A stretch of 64,000 nucleotides of DNA from Peredibacter starrii (GTDB lineage: Bacteria > Bdellovibrionota > Bacteriovoracia > Bacteriovoracales > Bacteriovoracaceae), in contig NZ_CP139487.1 of NCBI RefSeq assembly GCF_034259205.1, forward strand, positions 1,798,001 to 1,862,000, read 5' to 3'. The notes beneath the pieces were generated by a model that saw only the letters and a list, made by a program, of their open reading frames with translations, was not told the DNA's origin and made no database searches. Positions 31,533 to 40,563 of the stretch are shown here, one piece after another. The number at the start of each line of letters is the position of its first letter. The stretch's first letter is position 1. The position numbers were made by a program, and so were the translations under genes.

Positions 31533-32438
31533 TTCGGGTTTAGCACCCAGTTTTAAAATTGTGTTGGTGTTGAATGGAAGTGGATAATTGAGTTTATGTC
31601 CGTGGCCACAAGGCAGACCCTTAAGCACTGGGTAAGGCACGCGGGCAGCAAATCGTTTCATTGCCACGAGTGAAAGATCACGACCGTCTTTTTCCAATCC
31701 CTCTGTGAAATCTCCAAAGACCACGGCCTTGAGGCCCTTATCGATGAGTTTTGCCTGAACCATTTGTTCAAGCATGCGATCGATAGAGTAGCCACGTTCC
31801 GCCACGTCCTCGATGAAAAGGATTTTTCCTTTAGCATCAAGTTCCCAAGCGGTACCAAGGGAAGACTGAATAATGCGCAGGTTTCCGCCCACGATTGAAC
31901 CCTTCACGAGTTTGGTATCGCGGGCGAGATCGTTCAATGGTTTGAGATTTTTGAACACGCGTTCCTGACGTTCGCCGTAGATCATTTGGGTCAAAAATTT
32001 GCGATCCACGGTATTTTTGTTCTCAGGAGAGAGCTGGCTAATCGTGCGTCCATGAATGGTGGGCCAGTTCCACTGCTTGTTGAAAAACATGTGAAGGGAA
32101 GTGATGTCACTGAACCCTACGAAGAGCTTTGGTCTTTTTGGCGGACGAAGCTTCAGGAGGTGAGGGATCAGGCGCATACTGCCGTAACCGCCGCGAAGGC
32201 ACCAAATGGCCTTGGAGTCGGAGTAGATGGCGTTTTTTAAATGCTCAAGTTGAGTTTTTAAAGGAGCAGCGAAGAACACGTCAGTGTTGATCATGCCAGG
32301 TTGCACGCGAGGAATAAGTCCAACAGAGCGGACCCACTCAATTCCATTGTCCATTTTCTCCAAAGGAGAGTTGGAAGCGGGAGCAATAATGTCGACGATG
32401 TCGTTTTTTTCGAGGAACTGCCAAGTAGATTTTTTCAT
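31503..32438 (-). CDS. LD-carboxypeptidase (peptidase S66)
   Basis: 311 aa from ATG 32438, the first Met that aligns with the family start. The S66 triad is visible: Ser110 in VGFSDIT, Glu210 in FIEDV and His279 in GLPCGHGHK, with spacing 100 and 69 (Pseudomonas LdcA: 115, 217, 285). CLRGGYGSMRLIP is also diagnostic. It removes the terminal D-Ala from tetrapeptide cell-wall fragments (or hydrolyses microcin-type peptides in MccF-like members) in the cytoplasm. It lies 14 nt downstream of a large orphan secreted protein gene and may be co-transcribed with it. Cell-wall recycling or prey peptidoglycan use is the likely role. Confidence 0.9.
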   Translation of the reverse strand: MKKSTWQFLEKNDIVDIIAPASNSPLEKMDNGIEWVRSVGLIPRVQPGMINTDVFFAAPLKTQLEHLKNAIYSDSKAIWCLRGGYGSMRLIPHLLKLRPPKRPKLFVGFSDITSLHMFFNKQWNWPTIHGRTISQLSPENKNTVDRKFLTQMIYGERQERVFKNLKPLNDLARDTKLVKGSIVGGNLRIIQSSLGTAWELDAKGKILFIEDVAERGYSIDRMLEQMVQAKLIDKGLKAVVFGDFTEGLEKDGRDLSLVAMKRFAARVPYPVLKGLPCGHGHKLNYPLPFNTNTILKLGAKPELTCFYGGSL

Positions 32439-32452
32439 GAATCTATTTTGGA

Positions 32453-34609
32453 CTATTTGATTCCCCAGGTCTCGAAAATTTTGCTCGAACGGAAGAATTC
32501 TCGGTAAACGCAAGCACGGTCATTGAGATCGAGCTTGAAAGTCTCCTGAGAAATAGTAAGGCTTTCCGGTCCGCCATTGACCATTGAATTGAGTTTCATA
32601 CCAACACACAGATTGGTGTTCACATAGTTTTGGGCGTCCGGCACCGATAAAAGGAGGAAGCAAAGTTCAGTACGAGCATAGCGTTTGGCGCGAGCAATTG
32701 TGCCCTTTGAAGTACGCTCTTCGAACTCGAGTTTAGACAGAATGCGATTGATGTTCTTTCCGAAGATATCAGCGAATGAATTAAGGTTACTGATCGTCAC
32801 GGGCTGAGCACGGTTAATGTCCGCACGGATCAGGGCGAGGTTATCAGTGCCGCTCATCTTAGTGATGGTTTCCGTGAAGCGTTCGGCAGCAAGGAGCTGG
32901 GCCACGACCACTTGGTCTTCTGGAGGACTGTTCTCTAAAAGCTCAAGAAGGGCGAGGCGCACGATCATATCCATACGGGATTGAATCACCACAGTTCCGT
33001 ATTGCAACTGAGCGAGGTCATAGATCGCCTCAACCGGAGAATTACCATGAATCTTGTCGTTCATGATGATGGCGTTTTCAGTGATGGTATAGATTTCTTT
33101 TAGCTTCTCAAGTGTGCTGGCGTAGAGCTTCGTAAAAGCAATGTCACGCTCACGCGGAGGATTTGCTTCGAGAAACTCAGTTAAGCGCTTCAGAGAATCC
33201 ATCGGAGAAATTTTCCAACGGTTTCCAGTGCGGTCATAGGCACTTGAAAGAGTTTGAAGAGCATCTGGTTGAAGAACTTGTGTAAGCTCCTGGTTCACAC
33301 GGTTACGCGCTCGAGCGATCCATTCAATGTAGTTTTTAAGAACATCATCCAGGGTCGGGTTAAAACCCGGAGGTTTTACCCAAGCGTCGATAGTGTAGTA
33401 GGCACCAACAGTGTCACGGATATCGCGGTTATCATCTAGTCCGATTAAGAAATAGGGAGAGTAGCCGTAAGAGAGCACGTCATAGAATGGGTTTCTAAAA
33501 CTGGTTTCAGTCGGGGGAATAAGTGACTTAATAATACTGCGAAGGAAGTTCCAGCGTTCATTTAGATCAGTATAGCCCTGATAGATCTTACGGTTTTCTT
33601 CGATGAGACCAAGGCCGTAGGCCTCAAGTGATCGAACGAAATTTTCGCGGGTAAATACGTTACTCTGGCGGCTGGCGTCCGCGGTGGTTGTTGGAGTCAC
33701 ACCACTTCTGATTTTGTTTAACCATTCGATCAGAACTGGAATCTCGCGATCATTCAAACGAATGGCCGCACCAAGACCTGAGCCAATGATGGGATATTGT
33801 CTTTGGTTGGCCTTGAATACCAGGAAAGACTCTGCGTCTCGCATCTGGCACCAGCGGTCTGACATTGTTTCAAGAGCACACTTATAGGCCTCGACCGCAA
33901 TTGAGTTATCCGAGATGTTTCTGATTTCGCGGCTTGAGCGGTAACGTCTCACTCCTTCGATGGTTTCACCCATGAAAGCGGCACCGGCGGTAAGACCAAT
34001 TCCTAAAACCGGGTTAACCACTGATACGGTGGCACCAATTGAAGAAACAACTGAAGTCGCAGTATTAAGAACAGTCGGGTGCTTAGAGATACATTTCTGG
34101 TTGCCGCTAATTTGAGCGAATGTTGCATTAGCAGTGAGGACCACATTGCTTAGAGCGGTGACCTTGTCCTGACTAAGCAATTCATACTGGGCCTTATCAC
34201 GGCCAAGAAGGCCCGCGCGAGTGACCTGAAGATCACGAAGAGTCTTGTTGATTTCAGCGAGAGTAGTCGAATTAGACGTTTGAGAAATTTGCAGAAGAAG
34301 TTCTTGTTCTTGAGAATTTAGTTCCGCGATTTTTGATTGCGTTTCGTTGGTCTTCTCTAGGTTCTGAAGTTGTTGAGTAAGAATTCCCAGTTGGGCCACG
34401 GCCCCGCCAACGCTTCGGCAATCTGGATCCTGAGAAATACTCTTTAGCGCTTCAATCAGAGCAGTTGAATCAGCAAGAGCAGCGCGAGTCCATTCACCTT
34501 GTGTGCGACAGTTGGCCGAAAAATAAGTGAGGAGATCTCTGCCAGGAATTTCCTCGGCAAATACTTGTCCAGAGACCAACATGATCAAAACAAAAAGAGA
34601 CTTCATCAT
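32453..34609 (-). CDS. Large secreted protein of unknown function
   Basis: 718 aa from ATG 34609 (a second Met follows). A signal peptide precedes EEIPGRDLLTYFSANC. The chain is helix-rich: a predicted coiled coil at about 60-150 (repeated Leu/Gln/Glu: LTQQLQNLEKTNETQSKIAE), a hydrophobic segment near 175-215 (VVSSIGATVSVVNPVLGIGL), and a long alpha-helical C-terminus. Five or more cysteines are scattered, suggesting disulfides. No family is recognised. No SD; a TAGAAC element lies 8 nt before the ATG. Exported by inference, with a possible membrane-inserted segment. It lies upstream of the LD-carboxypeptidase gene. Confidence 0.7.
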   Translation of the reverse strand: MMKSLFVLIMLVSGQVFAEEIPGRDLLTYFSANCRTQGEWTRAALADSTALIEALKSISQDPDCRSVGGAVAQLGILTQQLQNLEKTNETQSKIAELNSQEQELLLQISQTSNSTTLAEINKTLRDLQVTRAGLLGRDKAQYELLSQDKVTALSNVVLTANATFAQISGNQKCISKHPTVLNTATSVVSSIGATVSVVNPVLGIGLTAGAAFMGETIEGVRRYRSSREIRNISDNSIAVEAYKCALETMSDRWCQMRDAESFLVFKANQRQYPIIGSGLGAAIRLNDREIPVLIEWLNKIRSGVTPTTTADASRQSNVFTRENFVRSLEAYGLGLIEENRKIYQGYTDLNERWNFLRSIIKSLIPPTETSFRNPFYDVLSYGYSPYFLIGLDDNRDIRDTVGAYYTIDAWVKPPGFNPTLDDVLKNYIEWIARARNRVNQELTQVLQPDALQTLSSAYDRTGNRWKISPMDSLKRLTEFLEANPPRERDIAFTKLYASTLEKLKEIYTITENAIIMNDKIHGNSPVEAIYDLAQLQYGTVVIQSRMDMIVRLALLELLENSPPEDQVVVAQLLAAERFTETITKMSGTDNLALIRADINRAQPVTISNLNSFADIFGKNINRILSKLEFEERTSKGTIARAKRYARTELCFLLLSVPDAQNYVNTNLCVGMKLNSMVNGGPESLTISQETFKLDLNDRACVYREFFRSSKIFETWGIK

Positions 34610-34675
34610 AGATGGGCGTTCTATCAAAAATGAGAAGACTTTCTGAACTAAAAAATCCTGCGGTTTGGAAAATAT

Positions 34676-35236
34676 TTATGGTTTAAGGTATTGAAAATAG
34701 GAACCCAGAAGCTTCGCCTGGGCTTCATCTGTCCAGCGGTCTCCGAGGTGCAGATGTCTTTCCGGTACGATGCCGTACTTTCCTTTAAGAATCTCGGAAA
34801 TCCTAGGGTGAGGTTTAAGTTCCTGGGTCTCTTTTAAGCAATCGATGACAGTACCTTCTAGGCCCAGTTTTCTGAGCTTCACGGCACCTCCGTGATCGGT
34901 TAGAAAGTAGACGTCCTTCTGGAGTGAACGAAGCCAAAGACGAAGTTCAAGCGGGACCAGTGTTTCATCCAAAAGTGATTCGAGATAGGTCTCAAATTCA
35001 GCAACGTCAGAAGGAAGAATCTCAACCATCTGACCTTTACGGCGGTTCTCCCATTTCTTTCTGATTTGAAGAAAGCGCAGAGAGCGAATTGGTGAGCGGA
35101 AAAAGTTTTTTCTCCAACGAGCTTCCACCGTTTTCAAAGGATAAAGTGTTCCATCGATATCAAAGGATACCGAACGAATCTCGTGAGCTTCGATAAAGAG
35201 ACTCAGCTCTTTTAATTTATCGGAGAGGCTTTTCAT
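34676..35236 (-). CDS. HAD-superfamily hydrolase
   Basis: 186 aa. Motif I is SFDIDGTLYPL (Asp26 nucleophile, Asp28 acid/base), motif II FLTDHG, the Lys region ELKPHP, and motif III HLGDRWTDEAQAK. The insertion between I and II is helical (RRKGQMVEILPS), a C1-type cap. HAD phosphatases of this size dephosphorylate small metabolites. It is the last gene of the desaturase-acyltransferase-GH3 operon; its ATG lies 20 nt inside the GH3 gene, so translation is coupled. This suggests that the pathway makes or releases a phosphorylated intermediate (inference). Confidence 0.8.
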   Translation of the reverse strand: MKSLSDKLKELSLFIEAHEIRSVSFDIDGTLYPLKTVEARWRKNFFRSPIRSLRFLQIRKKWENRRKGQMVEILPSDVAEFETYLESLLDETLVPLELRLWLRSLQKDVYFLTDHGGAVKLRKLGLEGTVIDCLKETQELKPHPRISEILKGKYGIVPERHLHLGDRWTDEAQAKLLGSYFQYLKP

Positions 35237-36650
35237 AAAGTGGCATGACCTTAAACTGTGATTCCCATTTTACTTTTTGACCCATGAGTTCCGCAAAGGC
35301 AGAAACACTAAGGGCCTCAACCTTCAGTGGCAACAAACGACCTGACTGAATTTTAGAGCTGTATTCCGAATTAATCGAACACAGAATTTCGTTCGCAGCT
35401 ACTTCAAGTTGGGGGAACTCTTTCTTTGGTCCAATTAAATTCAAAACGTATTGGGCCTGATCGCCAAGCATGCGGCCATATAATGAAAGGTAAAGGTCTT
35501 CCAGACCAAAACGTTTTCGTAGTTTCTGATAGAGAAGAAGGCACTGATCTTCAGAGATTTTCTCTCCTGTCATTGAGGCCGTGACATTTCTTCGACGTTT
35601 GAAGCGAAGGTCAGGTAGCCCATTCACAAAACCAACAACTTCAAATTCATCCTGAGTATCGTATCGATCAAGTCCCCAAATGTCGCTGATAATAAGAGTG
35701 TAGGTCTCATTTACTTCCAATTCGCGAACGATCTCTCCGTCTTTTAAAAACTCTGGCGCCACACCTTTCATCGTCGGAAGAAAATGCAATTTCCCTTTCA
35801 CGCGATGAGGGAGAGTCTCGATGGTTTCTGTGCTCATCGAATACATCGGAATGAAAACTAGTTTCGGATATTTCTCTCGCAGTCTTTCCAGAAAAGGGGC
35901 CACGTAACCACCGTCCCAGGTAATCATACCTATGAGATCAGGAGCGAGCGCCTCAAGAGAAAATTTCTCTTCTTGGATGAGTTTTTCTAAACGCTGAGAA
36001 CCATCAGTGAGACGCAGGAGTTCTGAATTCTTTAAACACTTCTTTAAGCTCTCTCGAATGAGGGGCCATTCATTTTGAACTTCATCTAAAAAATGCGTCA
36101 GAGTTGAAGGATTGGTGGCGTAGAAAAATCGAGGAGAGGTCACCGCAATAAGTGCCACTCGGGTTGAAAGAAGACCAATTTCGCGACGAAGTTGATGGCC
36201 CGCGGGAGTGGTCAGAAAACGGTAAGGGGCCTGCAAGAGCTCCACCAAATTTGGTTCCTTGTCTTGAAGCATACCTGAGGTAAGAGATGAATCATCGTCT
36301 ACCGAGGAAAAGACAAAGAAGGTCTTTCGTCCTCTATAAGGAGAAGTCAAAGTGATCATACTTTTAAGAAACGTTTTCTGCACGAGTTTCATTCGAGTGG
36401 CAGTGTAGGGAACGGTCTTCGGAACATTTCTCGTGCCGGAGGTTTGTGCAATAAAGATTTTCTCACCGCTTTGGCGGGCCATTCTTTGGAGGCGCTCTTT
36501 TTGATTTTCAAACCCAGAGGGCATAGTATTGGAAGAGAAGTGATTGTTCCGCTTACGTACGAGCCAATTTTCTACCTGAATGACTTTCGCCAAGAAAAAG
36601 AAAACAATTCGTAAGAGTTCTCTTAGAAAAGCATTACGAATCGAGTTCAT
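35217..36650 (-). CDS. GH3-family acyl-acid amido synthetase
   Basis: 477 aa from ATG 36650 (AGGA upstream; the frame is open another 25 codons). Matches GH3 auxin-responsive-promoter family proteins, adenylate-forming acyl-acid amido synthetases: AQTSGTRNVPKTVPYT (ATP P-loop-like motif), TLTSPYRGRKTFFVF, and the central FIPMYSMSTETIETLPHR with VNETYTLIISDIWGLDRYDT. Plant GH3s conjugate jasmonate, auxin or benzoates to amino acids; bacterial ones have unknown substrates. Operon partners (desaturase, acyltransferase, HAD phosphatase) suggest activation or amidation of an unsaturated fatty acid. It overlaps the upstream gene by 17 nt and the downstream HAD gene by 20 nt. Confidence 0.83.
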   Translation of the reverse strand: MNSIRNAFLRELLRIVFFFLAKVIQVENWLVRKRNNHFSSNTMPSGFENQKERLQRMARQSGEKIFIAQTSGTRNVPKTVPYTATRMKLVQKTFLKSMITLTSPYRGRKTFFVFSSVDDDSSLTSGMLQDKEPNLVELLQAPYRFLTTPAGHQLRREIGLLSTRVALIAVTSPRFFYATNPSTLTHFLDEVQNEWPLIRESLKKCLKNSELLRLTDGSQRLEKLIQEEKFSLEALAPDLIGMITWDGGYVAPFLERLREKYPKLVFIPMYSMSTETIETLPHRVKGKLHFLPTMKGVAPEFLKDGEIVRELEVNETYTLIISDIWGLDRYDTQDEFEVVGFVNGLPDLRFKRRRNVTASMTGEKISEDQCLLLYQKLRKRFGLEDLYLSLYGRMLGDQAQYVLNLIGPKKEFPQLEVAANEILCSINSEYSSKIQSGRLLPLKVEALSVSAFAELMGQKVKWESQFKVMPLYEKPLR

Positions 36651-37677
36651 GGAGAATTTCCTGAAACTCAGATTGAAATTTATCAAGAAGCTCCTGAGCA
36701 TCTTTTCTTGCAACCGTTTCATCAAAGGTCAGTGTCACGTAAGTCTGATTATCTTTAGTAAAAGCAAAAATACCTCCATGATGTTTTTCATGAAGGTTTG
36801 TAATGCCATAAAGGGTCTTTATTCCCCTAAATCGATTCAGGCGATCTTCCAGATGAGAAAGAGAGATCGTTCCCCAATCGGCCCAAGGTCGGTTAAGCCA
36901 AAGTTTCAAAAGTTTTTGATTGAGGGGAGTGAGATTCAATGTCAGAGGCGGAAGAGCAACTTCACCACTATGGAAGGCCTCAATCTTCTGACGTCGGATG
37001 TGCTTCAATTCTTCTCTAAGTGTTATCTTCTTTCGACTTGGATAAAGTCTCATGCGTGATAATCCATTTCCAAATCCCTGCCAAAAAATCTTTCGGACAT
37101 TCACTGGGATCCAAAGGGCCTTAGCACGATGAGGTAGGCTGCGAAGTAGGGCGAGGCTCAAGATATCATTCAGGACGAGCCCTTCCGGAAGTTCCGGGTG
37201 AGTCAGTGTCAGAGTAATAAACTGCCGTTTGTCGGTTACTGCGAGATGATTCATCCACCCCTTCGTGGGAAGAACATTTCTGTAAGGCGAATCTTTTTTA
37301 GGCGGAAGTTTTCGATAGGCAATTTCACCTTCAATACCATGGCCCGTAAGCAGGACCTCGAGAAAAAGGAGCATAGATAGAGCATCACCCAGATAGTGAG
37401 ACATCTTCAGTGCGAGGGTCTTCTCATGAATGATTCCCAACTCAAGTTGAAATTTATCCTGAAGAGGGACAAGTGAGAATTCTTCGAGAGAATGATAAGT
37501 ATTAAGGAAAACCGGAAATTTATTCGTCTCAGGATAAAGCTTCTGCGCGATCTGAATCCGCTCAAGGATTAATTTCTGTGAGGGAATCGTGGTCAACTCA
37601 ATGGCAATGATACAATCCATTCTGCGAATGGAACCGGCACCCAGCTCAATGAGATCACTTAAAAGCCTCGATCTCAT
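36634..37677 (-). CDS. Condensation/CAT-fold acyltransferase-like protein
   Basis: 347 aa. Contains HYLGDAL with His94 and Asp98, the HxxxD(G) active-site pattern of the CoA-dependent acyltransferase superfamily that includes NRPS condensation domains, CAT, PapA and WS/DGAT enzymes. The glycine of the usual HxxxDG is Ala here, and the preceding residue is Ser rather than the second His of the strict HHxxxDG. A C-terminal strand TKDNQTYVTLTFDETV matches the family's DFG-like region. It is expected to transfer an acyl chain to an amine or alcohol. ATG 37677 overlaps the desaturase stop by 4 nt. Co-operonic with GH3 and a fatty-acid desaturase. Confidence 0.68.
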   Translation of the reverse strand: MRSRLLSDLIELGAGSIRRMDCIIAIELTTIPSQKLILERIQIAQKLYPETNKFPVFLNTYHSLEEFSLVPLQDKFQLELGIIHEKTLALKMSHYLGDALSMLLFLEVLLTGHGIEGEIAYRKLPPKKDSPYRNVLPTKGWMNHLAVTDKRQFITLTLTHPELPEGLVLNDILSLALLRSLPHRAKALWIPVNVRKIFWQGFGNGLSRMRLYPSRKKITLREELKHIRRQKIEAFHSGEVALPPLTLNLTPLNQKLLKLWLNRPWADWGTISLSHLEDRLNRFRGIKTLYGITNLHEKHHGGIFAFTKDNQTYVTLTFDETVARKDAQELLDKFQSEFQEILHELDS

Positions 37678-38441
37678 AATCGGATGATGTCGCGTTTAAA
37701 CACCGGTCCTTTTTTAATATAAGGACGAAGCTGCAGCCAACCCAAGTGCGGCCTCATATGATGAGCTCGGTGCATAGAAAGACCGAGCGTGAACCAATAC
37801 ATGAGTGCTCCATGATAATCATGCGAGCGTACTTCCTGTGGTCCAACTTCATGCCCTTCGTGGGTCTTAACTGCGAAAGGGTACCAGAGTAAAAAAGAAT
37901 TCAGGATCTGCGCTGGTACGAGTCCTAAGAGCACGCGCTCCCATCCTACGAAATAAGAAATAGTTCCAAAAATAGCGAAGTAGACCACGTAGCTTAGAAG
38001 AATTTCTAAAATCACCGACTGAGAAAGCAAAGAATTGTTTTTAAGCCACATGATCCAGTGGTGAGGCATTGCAAGGGCCCTTCCCGGAAACTGCCACCAG
38101 TGATCCATCTTTAATAAGAGATCCGGATCTTTTCCATCCTCATTAGTAAATGAATGATGATAGCGATGAGTGATTCGAAATTGAGCATTTGGAACCGCGA
38201 TAGGGATAAAGCTTATTCGCCCCCACCAGATGTTTTGAAGTTTAGTGTCTCCTAAAACTCCATGCGAAGCTTCGTGTCCCATTACTCCACATAAAAAAAG
38301 GAGGTAAGCACGAAAAAGGACATCCAGAATCCAAAGGGCCCCGGTTGGAGTCCAGAAGTATTGGGCAAGCGAAACCACCACCAGAGCGATGATAATTCCA
38401 CGATTGATAACGATATTTTGAAGGCGTTCCAGTTTTTGCAT
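37674..38441 (-). CDS. Membrane fatty-acid desaturase
   Basis: 255 aa with about four membrane helices and the three histidine clusters of the membrane desaturase/hydroxylase family: HEASH (His56-60), HRYHH (His92, 95, 96) and HRAHH (His224, 227, 228). The di-iron centre introduces a cis double bond or hydroxyl into an acyl chain. Short relative to typical 300-350-aa acyl-lipid desaturases, closer to beta-carotene hydroxylase- or small desaturase-type members. First gene of the (-) operon; TAGAGT ends 7 nt before the ATG with no SD. Possible substrate: the acyl chain used by the following acyltransferase and GH3 enzyme. Confidence 0.85.
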   Translation of the reverse strand: MQKLERLQNIVINRGIIIALVVVSLAQYFWTPTGALWILDVLFRAYLLFLCGVMGHEASHGVLGDTKLQNIWWGRISFIPIAVPNAQFRITHRYHHSFTNEDGKDPDLLLKMDHWWQFPGRALAMPHHWIMWLKNNSLLSQSVILEILLSYVVYFAIFGTISYFVGWERVLLGLVPAQILNSFLLWYPFAVKTHEGHEVGPQEVRSHDYHGALMYWFTLGLSMHRAHHMRPHLGWLQLRPYIKKGPVFKRDIIRL

Positions 38442-38519
38442 GGGCCGGACTCTACCATGAGAGGCAATTCAAGGGCCTTACGCTGTATTTTTAACACAAC
38501 CCGCTATAAAAATCGGGTC

Positions 38520-38548
38520 TTTACAATAAGATAGGAAGCGAATAGGAT
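38520..38548 (+). promoter_or_regulatory. Candidate promoter of the TonB receptor gene
   Basis: TTTACA (38520-38525), 17 nt, TAGGAT (38543-38548). The predicted start falls directly on the operator-like repeat that follows. Confidence 0.45.
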
Positions 38549-38550
38549 AA

Positions 38551-38569
38551 TTGCAAATGACTTGCAAAT
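38551..38569 (+). promoter_or_regulatory. Operator-like tandem TTGCAAAT repeat
   Basis: TTGCAAAT occurs at 38551-38558 and 38562-38569, exactly 11 bp (one helical turn) apart, each with a palindromic TTGCAA core. It lies at or just after the expected transcription start of the TonB receptor. A binding site for the nearby Fur/Zur-type regulator is plausible but unproved. Confidence 0.45.
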
Positions 38570-38580
38570 TAGGGATACCG

Positions 38581-40563
38581 ATGAAAGCTACTGTAATTTT
38601 ACCTCTCGCTCTTTACGCCTCTTACTCACTTGCTCATGAAACAAAACTTGAAGAAATTGAAGTTATCGAACACGAAGAGACCCAAGGTCTCGTTGATTTC
38701 GTACCGAGTGTGACGAAGTTAACTGGTGCTGAACTTACAAAAAAACGTCAACCAAGTATTGGTGACACTCTCTCAAGTGAAGCAGGAATTCAAAGCACAC
38801 AATTTGGACCGAACGCCAGCCGTCCGGTGATTCGTGGTCTTGATGGAGATCGCGTTCGTATTCTTCAAAACAGCCTTGGTACTCTGGATGCTTCAACTCA
38901 GAGTTTAGATCACGCTATTCCAGTAGATGTTTTGACGATTGATCAGATGGAAATCGTTCGCGGGCCAATGAGTCTTCTTTACGGAGCTTCAGCGGTGGGT
39001 GGTGTAGTGAATCTCGTGACCAATCGTATTCACTATAATTATGAAGAGGGCTTCTTCTCGAAGTTTCTTGTTCAAGGCGAGACTGTTAATAACGGTCTAA
39101 GCTCGGCCGCTCATTTGAACTACGGTAAAGATAAGTGGATGTTCCATGTTGATGGTTCAACCAGAAATCTAGGTGACACTGAAATTCCGGGATACGCTCG
39201 TTCAAGTAAACTTCGTCAGACGGATCCTCAACCGAACGAAGCGAAAGATAAACTTCCTAACAGTTTTAACCAACAGGACAACATAGCCGTTGGTGTTTCG
39301 AAGATTTTTGATCGCGGATACGCAGGTGTTTCATTTAATCACTTCAATACTTTTTACGGTTCAGTTGCTGATCCTGAAGTAAGTATTGATATGACTCAAA
39401 ACCGTTTTGAATTTCACGGTGAATACCGTCCGGAGTCTTCTTCAATTCGTAAGATTAAATTGAAGTCGGCCCAGTCTGATTATTTCCATAAAGAGCTTGA
39501 AGGTTCTGAAACAGGAACCGTGTTCCGTAACCGCGGAAATGAAACTCGCCTCGAAGGTATTAACAAAAACGGGAATGTTCGTGGAGTTTCAGGGATTCAA
39601 ACTCAAATCTTTAATTTCAGCGCTAAAGGTGAGGAAGCTTTCCTTCCGACTTCCGACAATACAAAGCTTTCTCTCTTCACTTTCCAGGAAATTGATTACG
39701 GGAAAAACGCGCTTCGTTTTGGTGCTCGTTTAGAAAACTCTGATATCAAGAAAAAAGCGTCTGACAACTTTGGCCCAAGTGATGAGAAGAGCTATCTGGG
39801 AATGAACGCTTCTCTAGGTCACTGTTATGATTTCTCTAAGTCAAATACACTTGAGACGTCTCTTTCATATACTGAGAGAGCGCCAAACTTCCAGGAACTC
39901 TATGCTAGTGGTGCTCACCTTGCGACTGGGATTTTTGAACAAGGGGATTCGCAGTTAACGAAAGAGAAGGCGACAGCAGTTGAAGTGACTTATAAAAGCC
40001 GTACGGACAAAAACCAATTCACGGCCAGTGTTTACTCTCAAGTATTCAAAAACTACATTGCTTTAAATCCTACCGGTGTAGTGGATGTAGATAGCGGTCT
40101 TTTTATCTCTGAATACGATCAAGTAGATGCTTTGTTCTACGGTCTTGATCTTGATAACAAGAGCGAGCTTAAAAAGACTGATAAAGGTGCCATTAACCTT
40201 ATTGGTAAGTTTGACTTCGTTCGTGCAAAGAACACGGATGATGGTTCAAACCTTCCACGCATTTCTCCGCCAAGAGTAACTGCGGGTCTTGAGTACGCGA
40301 CTGATAAGTGGACTGTGGATGGGGAAGTTCAGTACGTTGCTGAACAGACTAAGACAGCTCCAAACGAAACAAGAACTGCTGATTACACGCTGACAAACAT
40401 TGGTTATAGCTACAATATCGTTGGAAACCTGACATCACTTAATCTCTTCGCACGCGTAAGAAACCTATTTGATGTGGAAGCACGTAACCACGTCTCAACG
40501 CTTAAAGATATTGCTCCACTTCCTGGACGCAACTTTATCGCAGGCGCTCAATTTCAATTCTAA
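38581..40563 (+). CDS. TonB-dependent outer-membrane receptor, ZnuD-like
   Basis: 660 aa from ATG 38581, where a signal peptide starts (MKATVILPLALYASYSLA). A TonB box (EIEVIEHEE) and plug domain (GDTLSSEAGIQSTQFGPNAS, RPVIRGLDGDRVRILQNS, DQMEIVRGPMSLLYGASAVG) are followed by a 22-strand barrel ending in aromatic F (GAQFQF). Similarity in style is closest to ZnuD/zinc receptors, though the His-rich loop of Neisseria ZnuD is absent. It faces, tail to tail, a Fur-family gene with a His-rich arm. A metal (probably zinc) import role across the outer membrane is supported by this context. The promoter has an operator-like tandem repeat. Confidence 0.88.
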   Translation: MKATVILPLALYASYSLAHETKLEEIEVIEHEETQGLVDFVPSVTKLTGAELTKKRQPSIGDTLSSEAGIQSTQFGPNASRPVIRGLDGDRVRILQNSLGTLDASTQSLDHAIPVDVLTIDQMEIVRGPMSLLYGASAVGGVVNLVTNRIHYNYEEGFFSKFLVQGETVNNGLSSAAHLNYGKDKWMFHVDGSTRNLGDTEIPGYARSSKLRQTDPQPNEAKDKLPNSFNQQDNIAVGVSKIFDRGYAGVSFNHFNTFYGSVADPEVSIDMTQNRFEFHGEYRPESSSIRKIKLKSAQSDYFHKELEGSETGTVFRNRGNETRLEGINKNGNVRGVSGIQTQIFNFSAKGEEAFLPTSDNTKLSLFTFQEIDYGKNALRFGARLENSDIKKKASDNFGPSDEKSYLGMNASLGHCYDFSKSNTLETSLSYTERAPNFQELYASGAHLATGIFEQGDSQLTKEKATAVEVTYKSRTDKNQFTASVYSQVFKNYIALNPTGVVDVDSGLFISEYDQVDALFYGLDLDNKSELKKTDKGAINLIGKFDFVRAKNTDDGSNLPRISPPRVTAGLEYATDKWTVDGEVQYVAEQTKTAPNETRTADYTLTNIGYSYNIVGNLTSLNLFARVRNLFDVEARNHVSTLKDIAPLPGRNFIAGAQFQF

